A stretch of 55,138 nt of DNA, from NCBI GenBank assembly GCA_017512805.1, contig JAFWES010000050.1, positions 1-55,138 of the forward strand, written 5' to 3'. Source of the DNA: Clostridia bacterium (lineage in GTDB: Bacteria > Bacillota > Clostridia > Christensenellales > Aristaeellaceae). Of this stretch, positions 24,958-33,353 are shown one piece after another. Under the pieces are notes generated by a model. That model did not search any database. It was not told the origin of the DNA and saw only the letters and a program-made list of their open reading frames with translations. Each line of letters starts with the position of its first letter. Position 1 is the first letter of the stretch. The translations under genes were made by a program, and so were the position numbers.

Positions 24958-25330
24958 CTATTCATTCCGTTTCTGTTTGATATTCGGCGCTGTCGGAAGG
25001 CGTACTTCCGCTCAAGGCGGGAACCAAAACGATGCCGCGGCATGATTCTAACCGCGCTTCCCGCCCCTCGGCGCTCTGCGGAGTATATCATATCAGGATG
25101 CGGAAAAGCAAGAACCAGGCATTTTCCTCAATTGGAGAGGCGGAATGGTGAAGCCACCGTTTCCGCTGCCCATGGCGCGTTTTCTCCTTCATACGAAAGC
25201 GAATCAGAATAACGGAGGGTTTTCCCTTCGCCTTTTATCAAATCTCCATGAATAGAAGGCAGCATATCATTCTCTCCTTGGACTTGCCCTGATATTGAAG
25301 CGTCAAAGCGTTGTCGAATCCCCCTTCAAG
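24958..25330. other. leader of the helicase gene and gap before the PL11 gene
   Basis: About 370 bases. The left part is the promoter and leader of the helicase. The rest (25112-25330) contains no recognisable gene, repeat or terminator. Confidence 0.5.
25017..25111 (-). promoter_or_regulatory. helicase promoter and structured 5' leader
   Basis: On the minus strand TTGCTT (25106-25111) and TATACT (25082-25087) are 18 bp apart. The transcript then has about 115 bases before ATG 24957. It can fold with an outer stem GCGGGAA (25058-25064) / TTCCCGC (25017-25023) around a perfect palindrome ATGCCGCGGCAT (25032-25043). Long folded leaders are typical of cold-shock helicase genes. Confidence 0.5.
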
Positions 25331-28153
25331 TCAGAAGCAGATATCCGTCCGCTTTGCGGGAAGAGGCGCTTCGTCTCCCAGATAGAAAGAAGCAAAACCC
25401 ACCTGATTGTAGCAGATATTCTGGTTGGCGACGGAATTACGGTACCACGGATCATGCATCAGGCAGCGGATGCCGTACTCCGTGGGGGCAATCGTGCGTA
25501 CAATGACGATATGGTTTTCCTCATCTGTCAGAATCAGCTCTTCCCGCCAGTCGCCGAATAGGTCTGCCTTGAGTGTGGGGGTGCGCTTGCTGCCGGTGGA
25601 GATCAGACCGGTGGTGAGCCAGGGAAAAAATTCGAGGGTCGCAGGATCCGGAACATGCACTTCACTGCCGCTGCAGGCGAAGTGGGTCAGCCCGGAGCCG
25701 AACCAGACGGCATTTTCACCCTGCGGGATGCCCCGGGGGCTGTCCGTTTCGATCAGCACCCTGCCGTCCACCAGGCTGCGCACCCGTTTACCGCATTCAG
25801 AGCCGCCTGCCATGGCGCCGGGCCAGCGGTTGGAGAAATTCCCCGCGGTGGAGCCCTCATCATCATCCCCGGAGAATTCGCCGAAGATCAGCGAGGACTC
25901 CTGCACCAGGGCGCCGTCCTTCCAGCGGAGGCCGCGGTTGGGGTCATGGGCTTCCGGACCCGGCAGCCAGCCGAACTGGCGTCCGGTGCGCCGGTCATCC
26001 AGGGTATATTCCTCGGTGCCTGAATAGAGACGGACGTCTCCCTCGGCATTAACGGGCAGCAGCGCGCTTCGGTCGCCGTGCTGCAGGCCGGCCCAGAAGT
26101 TCCCTTCCGTTCCGCGGATTTCATCGGTGGCGATATTTTCTCCGAAGTCCGGCTGACGCCCTGTTCCGCCGAGCATCGGGAGGATATCCCCGCACAGGAC
26201 GCGGGGAAGAATGCGCGTTCCATCTTCGGAAAGGGCAAGATTCATGCCCTTGAGGACAATCTCGTCCCGGCTGTCGCGGTCGATATCCGCCATATCCGTG
26301 AAATGATTGCCCCGGGCCCGGTACAGATCCGGCCCCTTGCCCAGGGTCCAGCAGGCGGGATCCTCTGAGTCGAAGGTGGCCGGCGGCAGCAGGCGGGAGC
26401 CCTGCATGGTGTAGGCGGCGAAGGTGGTGCGCTGATAGTATCCCCGCTGAATGACGGCGTAGTAGTTTTCACCGTCCAGACAGGCGACGCCGCCGGCGTA
26501 GCGGTTGGCCCGGTTTCCCTGACCGTCGCCCCAGACCGGATACTTCCAGCGGTGAGCCAGGAAATAGCCGTCCTTTTCCTGCATGACCTGGACTTTGTAG
26601 CTGTCCAAGGTATCCGCGCCGGGCAGGGGATGGACGATGGTGCAGAAGTTGCCGCGCTGGGTCATGGGATCGAGGGCAAAGCTGTCCCCGTCCGAGGAAA
26701 CCGCGGTCCAGGGAAAGGCATAATCCACCGTGTCCAGAATCACGCCTTCCGAGCCGTCAAAGCCGATGGCGGTCACATACTCCCGGTGGCCGGGACCCAT
26801 GGGCCCGATATGATAGGACTTGATCCAGGCCTTGGCCAGGGGATCGTTGGGGCCGTCGTTGTCAGGGGTGCGGACAGGGGAGCGATAGCAGATGTCAAAA
26901 CCGTTGAAGAGGGACCACTTGCGGGCCAGATCGTTTACATTGCCCTCCTCAAAATCCCGGATGAAACGGTCGGTGGTGCAGCGGAGGCCTTCCTCGCCGC
27001 CTACGACATGGGCTCCGTCGTTTGGGTAGATGACGCACCCCTGTTCCTCATCCCAGTGGCCGACGCGGGTACCGGGGGCGGTTTTCAGAATGATTTCAGC
27101 GCGGCCGTCCCGGTTGAAATCCTGGACATGAAGCATGGTTTCATGGTCGTTGGAGGATTTTATATTATAGCCCATATCGATACGCAGGAGCAGCTTTCCG
27201 CTGAGTTTGTAGACATCGATATACTCCGGGGCGCTGAGGTTCATATCGGAGCGGTAAATGGGATCGGAGAACATGGGATCCGGACTGTCGGCGCGCCATT
27301 TGACGACGATTTCATACTCGCCATCGCCGTCAAAATCCCCTACGCTCATGTCCTGGGTGCGGTATTCCGAGGAGAGGGAGGTTTCAACGGCGCCGGAGGG
27401 CGTGCGGGCAAAGGGAAGCGACTCACCGCTGTCCAGGGCCCGGACATAGCGGATGAAGGCGCTCTCCAGTTCCCGGTACAGGTCGTCCGGGATCTTTCCG
27501 CCCTTCAGGCAGGACTTCAGCTCAAGAGGCGTGCCGAGCAGTTCGGAAAGGCGGCCGCAGATCTCCTCCAGCCAGACGTCGGTCACCCTTTCCCCTTTTT
27601 CCCAGGGCTCCCGGAAGGTACGCAGCAGGTCCATGTCCACCCGGTACCAGTCCTCGCCGTTTTCCAGACGAAACGCCTTCGGATCCGGCGTGCATCCCGG
27701 GCCGACGGAGACGCCGCGATAGGAAAAGTGGACCAGGGGCACCCGCTGCGGTGGCGGGGCCAGGGGAATCCGGTGAGCCGCGGCGCGGAAAGCCTGCGAC
27801 TCCCCGCCGGAAAGGGACTCCAGCACCGGCAGCATGGGCTGCTCCCGGGGGCCTTCGACGCCATCGATCACCGGGGCGACCGCGTAGTCATCTCCAGGCA
27901 GCCCTTCCGGATCCGTCCAGCAGCAGGGGGTGGTGTTTTTCTTGACGATGCCGGGATTCTCTTCCCAGTGGCTTTCCGGAGGTACGTCCCTGGGCTGCAG
28001 CTCTGAAACGCAGTTCCACCCGGCGCCGCGGCGGCGGTAGATCCGCCAGGCGATTCCGTCGGGCTCGTTTCCCAGAAAGCGCCAGCTCAGATACATGCCC
28101 TTCTCTGCCCGGGCAACAATCAGCCCCCGGTTCAAACGCTCCATTTTCCGCAT
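25331..28153 (-). CDS. PL11-type rhamnogalacturonan lyase
   Basis: The 940-residue protein starts with a small Ig-like domain (LIVARAEKGMYLSWRFLGNE, then AWRIYRR). It then shows the eight-bladed propeller typical of PL11, with calcium-binding loops of the form D-x-D-G-D-G (SVGDFDGDGEYEIVVKW; MLHVQDFNRDGRAEIILK; ADIDRDSRDEIVLKG). The ending KADLFGDWREELI, MHDPWYRNSVANQNICYNQ and FYLGDEAPLPA matches the conserved C-terminus. It is longer than the usual 600-residue enzyme, because of an insert between residues about 130 and 250. No signal peptide is seen, so it would act on imported oligosaccharides rather than on polymer. GGAAGGAAG precedes the start. Confidence 0.9.
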   Translation of the reverse strand: MRKMERLNRGLIVARAEKGMYLSWRFLGNEPDGIAWRIYRRRGAGWNCVSELQPRDVPPESHWEENPGIVKKNTTPCCWTDPEGLPGDDYAVAPVIDGVEGPREQPMLPVLESLSGGESQAFRAAAHRIPLAPPPQRVPLVHFSYRGVSVGPGCTPDPKAFRLENGEDWYRVDMDLLRTFREPWEKGERVTDVWLEEICGRLSELLGTPLELKSCLKGGKIPDDLYRELESAFIRYVRALDSGESLPFARTPSGAVETSLSSEYRTQDMSVGDFDGDGEYEIVVKWRADSPDPMFSDPIYRSDMNLSAPEYIDVYKLSGKLLLRIDMGYNIKSSNDHETMLHVQDFNRDGRAEIILKTAPGTRVGHWDEEQGCVIYPNDGAHVVGGEEGLRCTTDRFIRDFEEGNVNDLARKWSLFNGFDICYRSPVRTPDNDGPNDPLAKAWIKSYHIGPMGPGHREYVTAIGFDGSEGVILDTVDYAFPWTAVSSDGDSFALDPMTQRGNFCTIVHPLPGADTLDSYKVQVMQEKDGYFLAHRWKYPVWGDGQGNRANRYAGGVACLDGENYYAVIQRGYYQRTTFAAYTMQGSRLLPPATFDSEDPACWTLGKGPDLYRARGNHFTDMADIDRDSRDEIVLKGMNLALSEDGTRILPRVLCGDILPMLGGTGRQPDFGENIATDEIRGTEGNFWAGLQHGDRSALLPVNAEGDVRLYSGTEEYTLDDRRTGRQFGWLPGPEAHDPNRGLRWKDGALVQESSLIFGEFSGDDDEGSTAGNFSNRWPGAMAGGSECGKRVRSLVDGRVLIETDSPRGIPQGENAVWFGSGLTHFACSGSEVHVPDPATLEFFPWLTTGLISTGSKRTPTLKADLFGDWREELILTDEENHIVIVRTIAPTEYGIRCLMHDPWYRNSVANQNICYNQVGFASFYLGDEAPLPAKRTDICF

Positions 28154-28251
28154 CGCTTTGCTTCCTTCCTTCTTCCATCAACAGATTGCTGCAACAGGCC
28201 GGATAATTTAGGAAATGCAGGCATGTTTCCGATCACAATCATCTTTTTCAA
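28132..28251 (-). CDS. possible short ORF overlapping the PL11 start
   Basis: A frame of 39 codons (TTG at 28251 after GGAGAGG, or ATG at 28242) reads MIVIGNMPAFPKLSGLLQQS and ends at 28132, overlapping the PL11 start region out of frame. It could be a leader peptide or the stump of a lost gene. No family is recognised. Confidence 0.2.
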   Translation of the reverse strand: MKKMIVIGNMPAFPKLSGLLQQSVDGRRKEAKRCGKWSV

Positions 28252-28328
28252 CTGAAAAACCTCTCCATGCTTTGACCAGTCCATAGCGTCGAATTTGATG
28301 CTGCGCTGGAGTTCATGTCAGAGTGTCA

Positions 28329-28910
28329 TCATGCTTCGCCCTGCGCTTCACCGGCAAGCCGAAGCTCTTCCGCGTGAGCCTTCATGCCATCAATTACAAT
28401 CTCAGATACTTCCCGGATATCCATGCCCAGCATTTCGCAGCCCTGAATAATCAGCTCCCGGTTGCATTTTGCCGCAAAGCGCTTATCCTTCCACTTCTTC
28501 ATGAAGCTCTTGATTTCCATATCCGTAATACCGGCCGGCCGCATCCGTGCGGCGGCCTGAACGATTCCGGTCAGCTCGTCAACCGTGAAAAGGCTTTTTT
28601 CCATCAGCGTCTCCGGCTTCACGTCGGTACAGATCGTGTAGCCATGGCTCAGAATCGCCCGAATGTCTTCCTCCGGAATCCCCAACTGCCGAAGGGGTTC
28701 CGCTGTATGTGCCAGATGCTCGTCCGGATATTGCTCATAATCGTAGTCATGCAGCCAGCCCACCGCCGCCCAGTGTTCGGGGTCCTCTCCGAAATGCCTG
28801 GCCATCGCCTCCATGGCCGCGGAAACATTGGCCGCGTGCAGCAGCAGATGATCCTCATGCACCGTGGTCGCGTTGATTTCTTTTGCTTTCTCCAACGACA
28901 GTTTTTCCAT
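28329..28910 (-). CDS. HD-domain hydrolase
   Basis: ATG 28910 follows AAAGGAG and gives 193 residues. The HD motif is complete: H in ATTVHEDHLLLHAANVS, the H-D pair in VGWLHDYDYEQYPDEHLAH and D in FTVDELTGIV. Such proteins hydrolyse phosphates of nucleotides or similar compounds with bound metal. The cellular role is unknown. It follows the DUF554 gene by 70 bp on the same strand and may be co-transcribed with it. Confidence 0.88.
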   Translation of the reverse strand: MEKLSLEKAKEINATTVHEDHLLLHAANVSAAMEAMARHFGEDPEHWAAVGWLHDYDYEQYPDEHLAHTAEPLRQLGIPEEDIRAILSHGYTICTDVKPETLMEKSLFTVDELTGIVQAAARMRPAGITDMEIKSFMKKWKDKRFAAKCNRELIIQGCEMLGMDIREVSEIVIDGMKAHAEELRLAGEAQGEA

Positions 28911-28979
28911 CTTTTCTCCTTTCTCTCCGTTGCTTTCCCGGGCCAATGATGCTGAACCCGAACGATCCGCATGCCTGCG

Positions 28980-29693
28980 TTAAAACCGGACAGGCAAAAA
29001 CGCCGCCGCCGCGGCCAGCAGGACGGACGGAAGCAGGTTGGCCACCCGGATCTTCTTTCCCCAAACCAGATTCAAACCGACGCAGAAAATCAGGACAGAA
29101 CCCACCAGGGAAAGATATCCCAGCGCCAGATCCGTAATCAGGGGCCGAATGGCCTGAGCCAGAAGCGTCAGACTTCCTTCCCAGAGGAAAACCGGAATGG
29201 CGGAAAAAGCGCATCCTTTCCCCAGAGAGCATGTCATGACCATGATAATGATCAGGTCCAGGATGGACTTTGCTCCGAGCGTCGACCAGTCCCCGGAAAC
29301 GCCATCCTGGATGGCTCCCATGATCGCCATGGCCCCTATGCAGACGGTGAGGGACGCGGTCACGAAGCCGTTCACAAAGCTTTGATCCCTGGCGTTTCCG
29401 GTCTTCAGCTTCAGCCACTCTCCGAAGCGCTCAAACCAGAGCTCGATATTCAGTAATTCCCCAATCAGTCCGCCCAGCGCAAGACTGACCACAACAAGCA
29501 TCGCGCCGCCTTCGGGAAGCAGATCGTTGTGAAGCATATAATTCATGGCGCCCGCTATCCCCAGAAACATGGTGCCTATCCCGCAGGCCACGGTCAGCGT
29601 TTCCTGATGCCGATCCTTCAGAAGCTTTCCGAAGAGCGTTCCGCAGACGCCGCCGGCAACAATGGAAACCGCGTTAACAATCGCTCCTGTCAT
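28980..29693 (-). CDS. DUF554 family membrane protein
   Basis: The 237-residue protein has about seven membrane helices. Its start (MTGAIVNAVSIVAGGVCGTL) and the segment ACGIGTMFLGIAGAMNYML are characteristic of DUF554 (YdfK-type) proteins. The loop after helix 3 contains LNIELWFERFGEWLK and ends with a G-F-V-T-A-S-L-T-V-C-I-G-A-M-A helix, both usual for the family. It may be a transporter, but no substrate is known. A GGAGACAG repeat lies 15 bp upstream of the start codon. Confidence 0.9.
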   Translation of the reverse strand: MTGAIVNAVSIVAGGVCGTLFGKLLKDRHQETLTVACGIGTMFLGIAGAMNYMLHNDLLPEGGAMLVVVSLALGGLIGELLNIELWFERFGEWLKLKTGNARDQSFVNGFVTASLTVCIGAMAIMGAIQDGVSGDWSTLGAKSILDLIIIMVMTCSLGKGCAFSAIPVFLWEGSLTLLAQAIRPLITDLALGYLSLVGSVLIFCVGLNLVWGKKIRVANLLPSVLLAAAAAFLPVRF

Positions 29694-29707
29694 GTCCTTT
29701 TCTCCTC

Positions 29708-29738
29708 AAGGAGACAGGGGACGGTTCTCTGTCTCCTT
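29708..29738 (-). repeat. GGAGACAG repeat, copy 1
   Basis: Arms GGAGACAG and CTGTCTCC flank the loop GGGACGGTTCT (plus-strand reading), framed by AA and TT. This is the reverse orientation of copies 2 and 4. It lies 15 bp before the DUF554 start codon. Confidence 0.85.
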
Positions 29739-29966
29739 TTTGTGTTCTTCCATGGGCATCACCTGTATTTTCGTATCTCCGCTTCAGGCTGAAGGGAAAC
29801 CGCCGCCAACGTCTGACCCTAAAACATTTCGATTATAAGTCCCTTGCCTCCAAAACACAAGCTATGTCAGGCAAATGAAAGAAGGCCTCGGAAAGTGAAA
29901 ACGGAATCCGGTGGGCCGCCCGGCCCTTTCGGCAGCGGAATTCATCGGGGCCCAGAAGCATGAACC

Positions 29967-29996
29967 GTCCCGGATCCTTTGCTGCGGATCCGGGAC
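29967..29996. other. perfect GC-rich hairpin
   Basis: Stem GTCCCGGATCC / GGATCCGGGAC (11 bp, perfect) with an eight-base loop. No T run follows directly (CTTTCAAATTG), so it may be a weak terminator or a processing site. Confidence 0.5.
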
Positions 29997-30051
29997 TTTC
30001 AAATTGCATTTTTGATGTTTTTTCACCGGCTTTCGTCGACGGAAAAAGCGT

Positions 30052-30082
30052 TCATTGGGTAAAATATCTTTATCCCAAATGA
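30052..30082 (+). promoter_or_regulatory. inverted repeat upstream of the kinase gene
   Basis: Arms TCATTGGG (30052-30059 region) and CCCAAATGA (ending 30082) flank an AT-rich centre (TAAAATATCTTTAT) that could hold a -10 box. The position, 70 bp before ATG 30151, suits an operator. Confidence 0.4.
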
Positions 30083-30150
30083 AAGCAAGGAGTTGATCCG
30101 GGAGGCAATTTGTTTGTGCGTTGGCAGTATGAATGAAAGGAGCGGAAAAG

Positions 30151-30894
30151 ATGATTGATTATCAGGTGACGATCAATGGGATCAGCGTTATCGCCTCCTA
30201 TAGTGAACGGGCGGTGGATCGGATTTTTTTGCCATTGCTCGAAAAACTGACAGATATTCAGAAAAAGAAAGGACGGCGAATTCTTGTCATGCTGGCCGCA
30301 CCACCGGGCGCCGGCAAAAGCACATTACTCAGTTTTCTGGAACATCTTTCACATGAACATGATCACCTGGGAAACATTCAAACGATCGGTATGGATGGCT
30401 TCCACAGGAGGCAGGAGTATCTTGTCAGCCATACTGTCCAGCGTGACAGGGAAGAGATCCCTATGGTAAAAATCAAAGGCGCTCCGGTCACCTTTGATCT
30501 GGAGCACCTGACGGAGAGCGTTAAAAAGGTTGCGGCCGGTGAAGTGTGCGGGTGGCCGATCTATAACAGACTTCTGCACAATCCCACCGAGAATGCCCTG
30601 ACGGTCGACGGGGAGATTGTTATTCTGGAAGGGAACTACCTTCTTCTGGATATGGCGGGATGGAGTGAGCTGAAAAAATATGCCGATTATACCATTTCCA
30701 TCAGTGCGGAGGAGGATTGCCTCCGTGAAAGGCTGATCGACCGAAGGATGAAAACCGGTGTTGTTTCCGAAGCCGCTGCCCAATTCGTTGATTTCAGCGA
30801 TATGCCGAATGTCCGCATGTGTCTGCAAAAAACAGCGGCCGCGGATCTGCAGCTGCGAATCGATTCCGCCGGGGATTATTACATTGTTTCATGA
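30151..30894 (+). CDS. P-loop nucleoside/sugar kinase of the uridine-kinase fold
   Basis: ATG 30151 follows AAAGGAG. The 247-residue protein has a Walker A motif AAPPGAGKST near residue 50, a D-G-F-H-R pair in GMDGFHRRQEYL (the substrate-binding 'DGFH' of the uridine/pantothenate kinase group) and a Walker B-like strand IVILEGNYLLLD. The C-terminal part has the lid arginines in CLRERLIDRRMKTG. This places it in the phosphoribulokinase/uridine kinase superfamily. The real substrate (nucleoside, pantothenate or sugar) is not determined. It stands alone between opposite-strand genes, under its own inverted repeat. Confidence 0.88.
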   Translation: MIDYQVTINGISVIASYSERAVDRIFLPLLEKLTDIQKKKGRRILVMLAAPPGAGKSTLLSFLEHLSHEHDHLGNIQTIGMDGFHRRQEYLVSHTVQRDREEIPMVKIKGAPVTFDLEHLTESVKKVAAGEVCGWPIYNRLLHNPTENALTVDGEIVILEGNYLLLDMAGWSELKKYADYTISISAEEDCLRERLIDRRMKTGVVSEAAAQFVDFSDMPNVRMCLQKTAAADLQLRIDSAGDYYIVS

Positions 30895-31024
30895 GACTTT
30901 GCCGTTTTACATCTTATTTTTGGTATTATGTAGTTTAATATTTGATTTTTTGCCGTTCAACCGTTTTAATTTGGCATCATCATGCCGACTTAACCGGTGT
31001 CGTGCGGGATCTCATGGACTTAAA

Positions 31025-31054
31025 AAGGAGACAGAGAACCGTCCCCTGTCTCCT
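31025..31054. repeat. GGAGACAG repeat, copy 2
   Basis: AA, then GGAGACAG, loop AGAACCGTCCC, then CTGTCTCC and T. It ends three bases before the GH43 stop codon; read on the minus strand the hairpin is followed by TTTTT, so it would act as the terminator of the GH43 operon. Confidence 0.88.
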
Positions 31055-31056
31055 AT

Positions 31057-32454
31057 TTATCTGGTGCCGATCACCAGGATTTCTCCGATGCCGCTCTCTG
31101 CGTCAAAGGTGATCTTCAGGTCGGTCATCTTCGTAGGCTCGGTCAGCAGCATCGCGGCTGTCCCGGGCGCTTGTCCGGCCTTCAGGCCGAAGGCTGCCTC
31201 CATCACGCCGTTCACAAGGACCTTTCCGGATACCGACTGTCCATTCGCCGGATAGATCATCAGCAGCTCCGCCGTGACGCCTTCCGGCCAAACATAGTTT
31301 ACTTCCTGCCCCTGCCAGACCCAGGGAGAGGAACCCTCCCTCAGGCAGAAGTCCCCATCGGTCAGGAGGTCTGAAGGGTCCTCCGCGCAGGCTGCTTCCG
31401 GCGCCAGATTCATCTTTCCGATCTCTGAGAGCGGACGCAGCTGAGGGGCGAGGGTCGGCCCGTTGATGTACGTCGTCCCGTCGGCGTGAAAGCCGGCCCG
31501 ATCAACGCACAGCTGGCGGTTTCCGGAAGGAGCCTGGGGGTAGGTATGGGTATGATAGGCTGTAAACAGCTCTTCCCCCACGGTGAAGAACGCGTTATGC
31601 CCTGGACCGGACACGGTCACGTTTCCGTCCGCTTCCGTATAGTACAGCAGCGGGTTGTTCCCCTGCTTGATATAGGGCCCCAGAGGCGTATCGCTCACCG
31701 CGGCGCTCACGGAATACTCCTTCATCCAGTATCCGTTCACACTGTAGAAAAGCGTATATCGGCCATCCCGCTTTACCACGGCGGGGCCTTCGTTCCAGAG
31801 GGTATCCCCGGATCGAATTTCCCAATCGCCTTCCGGCTTGAGCAGCAGCACAGGATCGCCCTCCGTGCCCGTCAGATCGGATTTCAGCCGGACGCCATAG
31901 ATATGGCTTTCCTGCCGCCCGTTCACGGTGTTTTCGGAGCAGTCCCGCACATAGATCAGGTAAGGATTTCCTTCGTCATCCCAGGTCATGGTGGCGTCGA
32001 TCGTAGCATAACCGTAGTCCATAAGCGGGCGGCCCAGGGGATCCTCGTAGGGCCCTTCCGGCGTGTCTGAAAAAGCGATCCCGGTTCTGAGGCTGCCGTT
32101 TTCCCGCATCCGGGCGGTAAACAGCATCACATACCGGTCATTGACCCGGAATACTTCCGGCGCCCAGTAATCCCCGCTGGCCCAGTCGACCTTCTTCAGG
32201 GCTTTCATCTTCCCGAATTCCCTCAGATCCGAGCTGAGCCATGCGTTAAACCCGATGGGTCCGCCGGTGGCGAATACGTAATAGGTTCCCTCCTCCGGCA
32301 GCACAAAAGGGTCCCCGATATCCTTCACGTTTCGGGGATTGGACACAAACCAGTCCGCCGCCTCGCCCAGGTCCCGCGTCTTCAGCTCCTCCGCCCCCGC
32401 GGGGACGCCGCCCAGCAGCAAAACCGCCAGCATCAACATCAGAATCTGTTTCAT
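31057..32454 (-). CDS. secreted GH43 family glycoside hydrolase
   Basis: The 465-residue protein has a signal peptide (residues 1 to about 21, AGA|EE). The five-bladed propeller carries the three catalytic acids: Asp48 in DIGDPFVL (base), Asp153 in IDATMTWDDEG (pKa modulator) and Glu222 in WNEGPAVV (acid). Residues about 365-465 form a C-terminal beta-sandwich. Family knowledge: GH43 enzymes cut arabinose, xylose or galactose side chains from plant polysaccharides. It is the last gene of the GH2-binding protein-permease operon and the only exported enzyme in it, so it would trim substrate outside the cell. The ribosome binding site overlaps the preceding stop. Confidence 0.93.
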   Translation of the reverse strand: MKQILMLMLAVLLLGGVPAGAEELKTRDLGEAADWFVSNPRNVKDIGDPFVLPEEGTYYVFATGGPIGFNAWLSSDLREFGKMKALKKVDWASGDYWAPEVFRVNDRYVMLFTARMRENGSLRTGIAFSDTPEGPYEDPLGRPLMDYGYATIDATMTWDDEGNPYLIYVRDCSENTVNGRQESHIYGVRLKSDLTGTEGDPVLLLKPEGDWEIRSGDTLWNEGPAVVKRDGRYTLFYSVNGYWMKEYSVSAAVSDTPLGPYIKQGNNPLLYYTEADGNVTVSGPGHNAFFTVGEELFTAYHTHTYPQAPSGNRQLCVDRAGFHADGTTYINGPTLAPQLRPLSEIGKMNLAPEAACAEDPSDLLTDGDFCLREGSSPWVWQGQEVNYVWPEGVTAELLMIYPANGQSVSGKVLVNGVMEAAFGLKAGQAPGTAAMLLTEPTKMTDLKITFDAESGIGEILVIGTR

Positions 32455-32458
32455 GCGT

Positions 32459-33337
32459 TTATCCCTTCACCCCGGCCTGCACGGAAATGCCTGCCAGGAA
32501 ATATTTCTGCGCCACCATGTACAGCACGAAAGGCGGCAGCATGGACACGAGACAGGAGGCGATCATGTGAGCCCATTTCTGCTCATACTGACCGCTCAGC
32601 AGCCGAAGGCCCGCGGTGATGGTCTGGTTCTTGACATCCGTCATGACAATGCTCGGCCACAGGAAGTCATTCCAGGCGCCGTTGAAGCTGAACAGCCCCA
32701 CCACGATCATCACCGGCACAATGCTCGGCAGAATCACATGCAGGTATACCTGCAGGCTGGACGCCCCGTCGATCGTCGCCGCCTCGTCCAGAACCTTTGG
32801 AATGCCCTTCATGAAGTTGCGGATCAGGAAAATGTTGAACACGCCCGCCAGGCTGGGCCAGATCAGCGAGTTCAGGTTATTCACCCATCCCAGCGCGTTG
32901 GCGATACGGAACATGGGCAGCAGGTTCACCACATTCGGGAACATGCTCATGTACATCAGGACCCAGAAGATCTTTTCTCCCCCCTTGAAATCCAGCCGTT
33001 CATAGGCATAAGCGGACAGGGAGGTAATGATGACGCTGAAGACCGTCACCGTGACGGAAACGATGAAGGAATTCTTGAACATGCTCAGGATGTTCGAGGT
33101 GGTATTCGTTCCGCTTCCGCCCACGAACATTTCAATGTAGTTCACCACCGTCCACTGCCGCGGAACAAGCCGGCTCAGGTAATCCCAGGGTCCGGTCACC
33201 GTCGCGAAGGAGGTAATGAAATCAGAGTCCGATTTAAAAGAGTTCAGGATCAACCAGACAATGGGAACCATCCAGATGATGCCCAGGGCGATCATGAAGA
33301 TCAACGCCGCGCGTTTGCCGCCTTTTCCGGAAACCAT
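32459..33337 (-). CDS. ABC sugar transporter permease, MalG type
   Basis: ATG 33337 has GGGAGG seven bases upstream and gives 292 residues. Six membrane helices and the EAA loop (EAATIDGASSLQVYLHVILP) near residue 195 mark it as a MalG/CUT1 permease. The final segment (KYFLAGISVQAGVKG) is the standard end of the family. It partners with the upstream MalF-type permease, which starts 17 bp before it. No ATPase gene is present in the window; CUT1 transporters often share a common MsmK-type ATPase coded elsewhere. Confidence 0.95.
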   Translation of the reverse strand: MVSGKGGKRAALIFMIALGIIWMVPIVWLILNSFKSDSDFITSFATVTGPWDYLSRLVPRQWTVVNYIEMFVGGSGTNTTSNILSMFKNSFIVSVTVTVFSVIITSLSAYAYERLDFKGGEKIFWVLMYMSMFPNVVNLLPMFRIANALGWVNNLNSLIWPSLAGVFNIFLIRNFMKGIPKVLDEAATIDGASSLQVYLHVILPSIVPVMIVVGLFSFNGAWNDFLWPSIVMTDVKNQTITAGLRLLSGQYEQKWAHMIASCLVSMLPPFVLYMVAQKYFLAGISVQAGVKG

Positions 33338-33353
33338 ACTCATTCCTCCCTTC

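Larger units (their letters stand above)
29694..30150. other. intergenic stretch upstream of the nucleotide-kinase gene
   Basis: About 450 bases. It contains repeat copy 1 (29708-29738), a perfect GC-rich hairpin (29967-29996) and an inverted repeat (30052-30082) near the next gene. The remaining sequence shows nothing recognisable. Confidence 0.5.
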
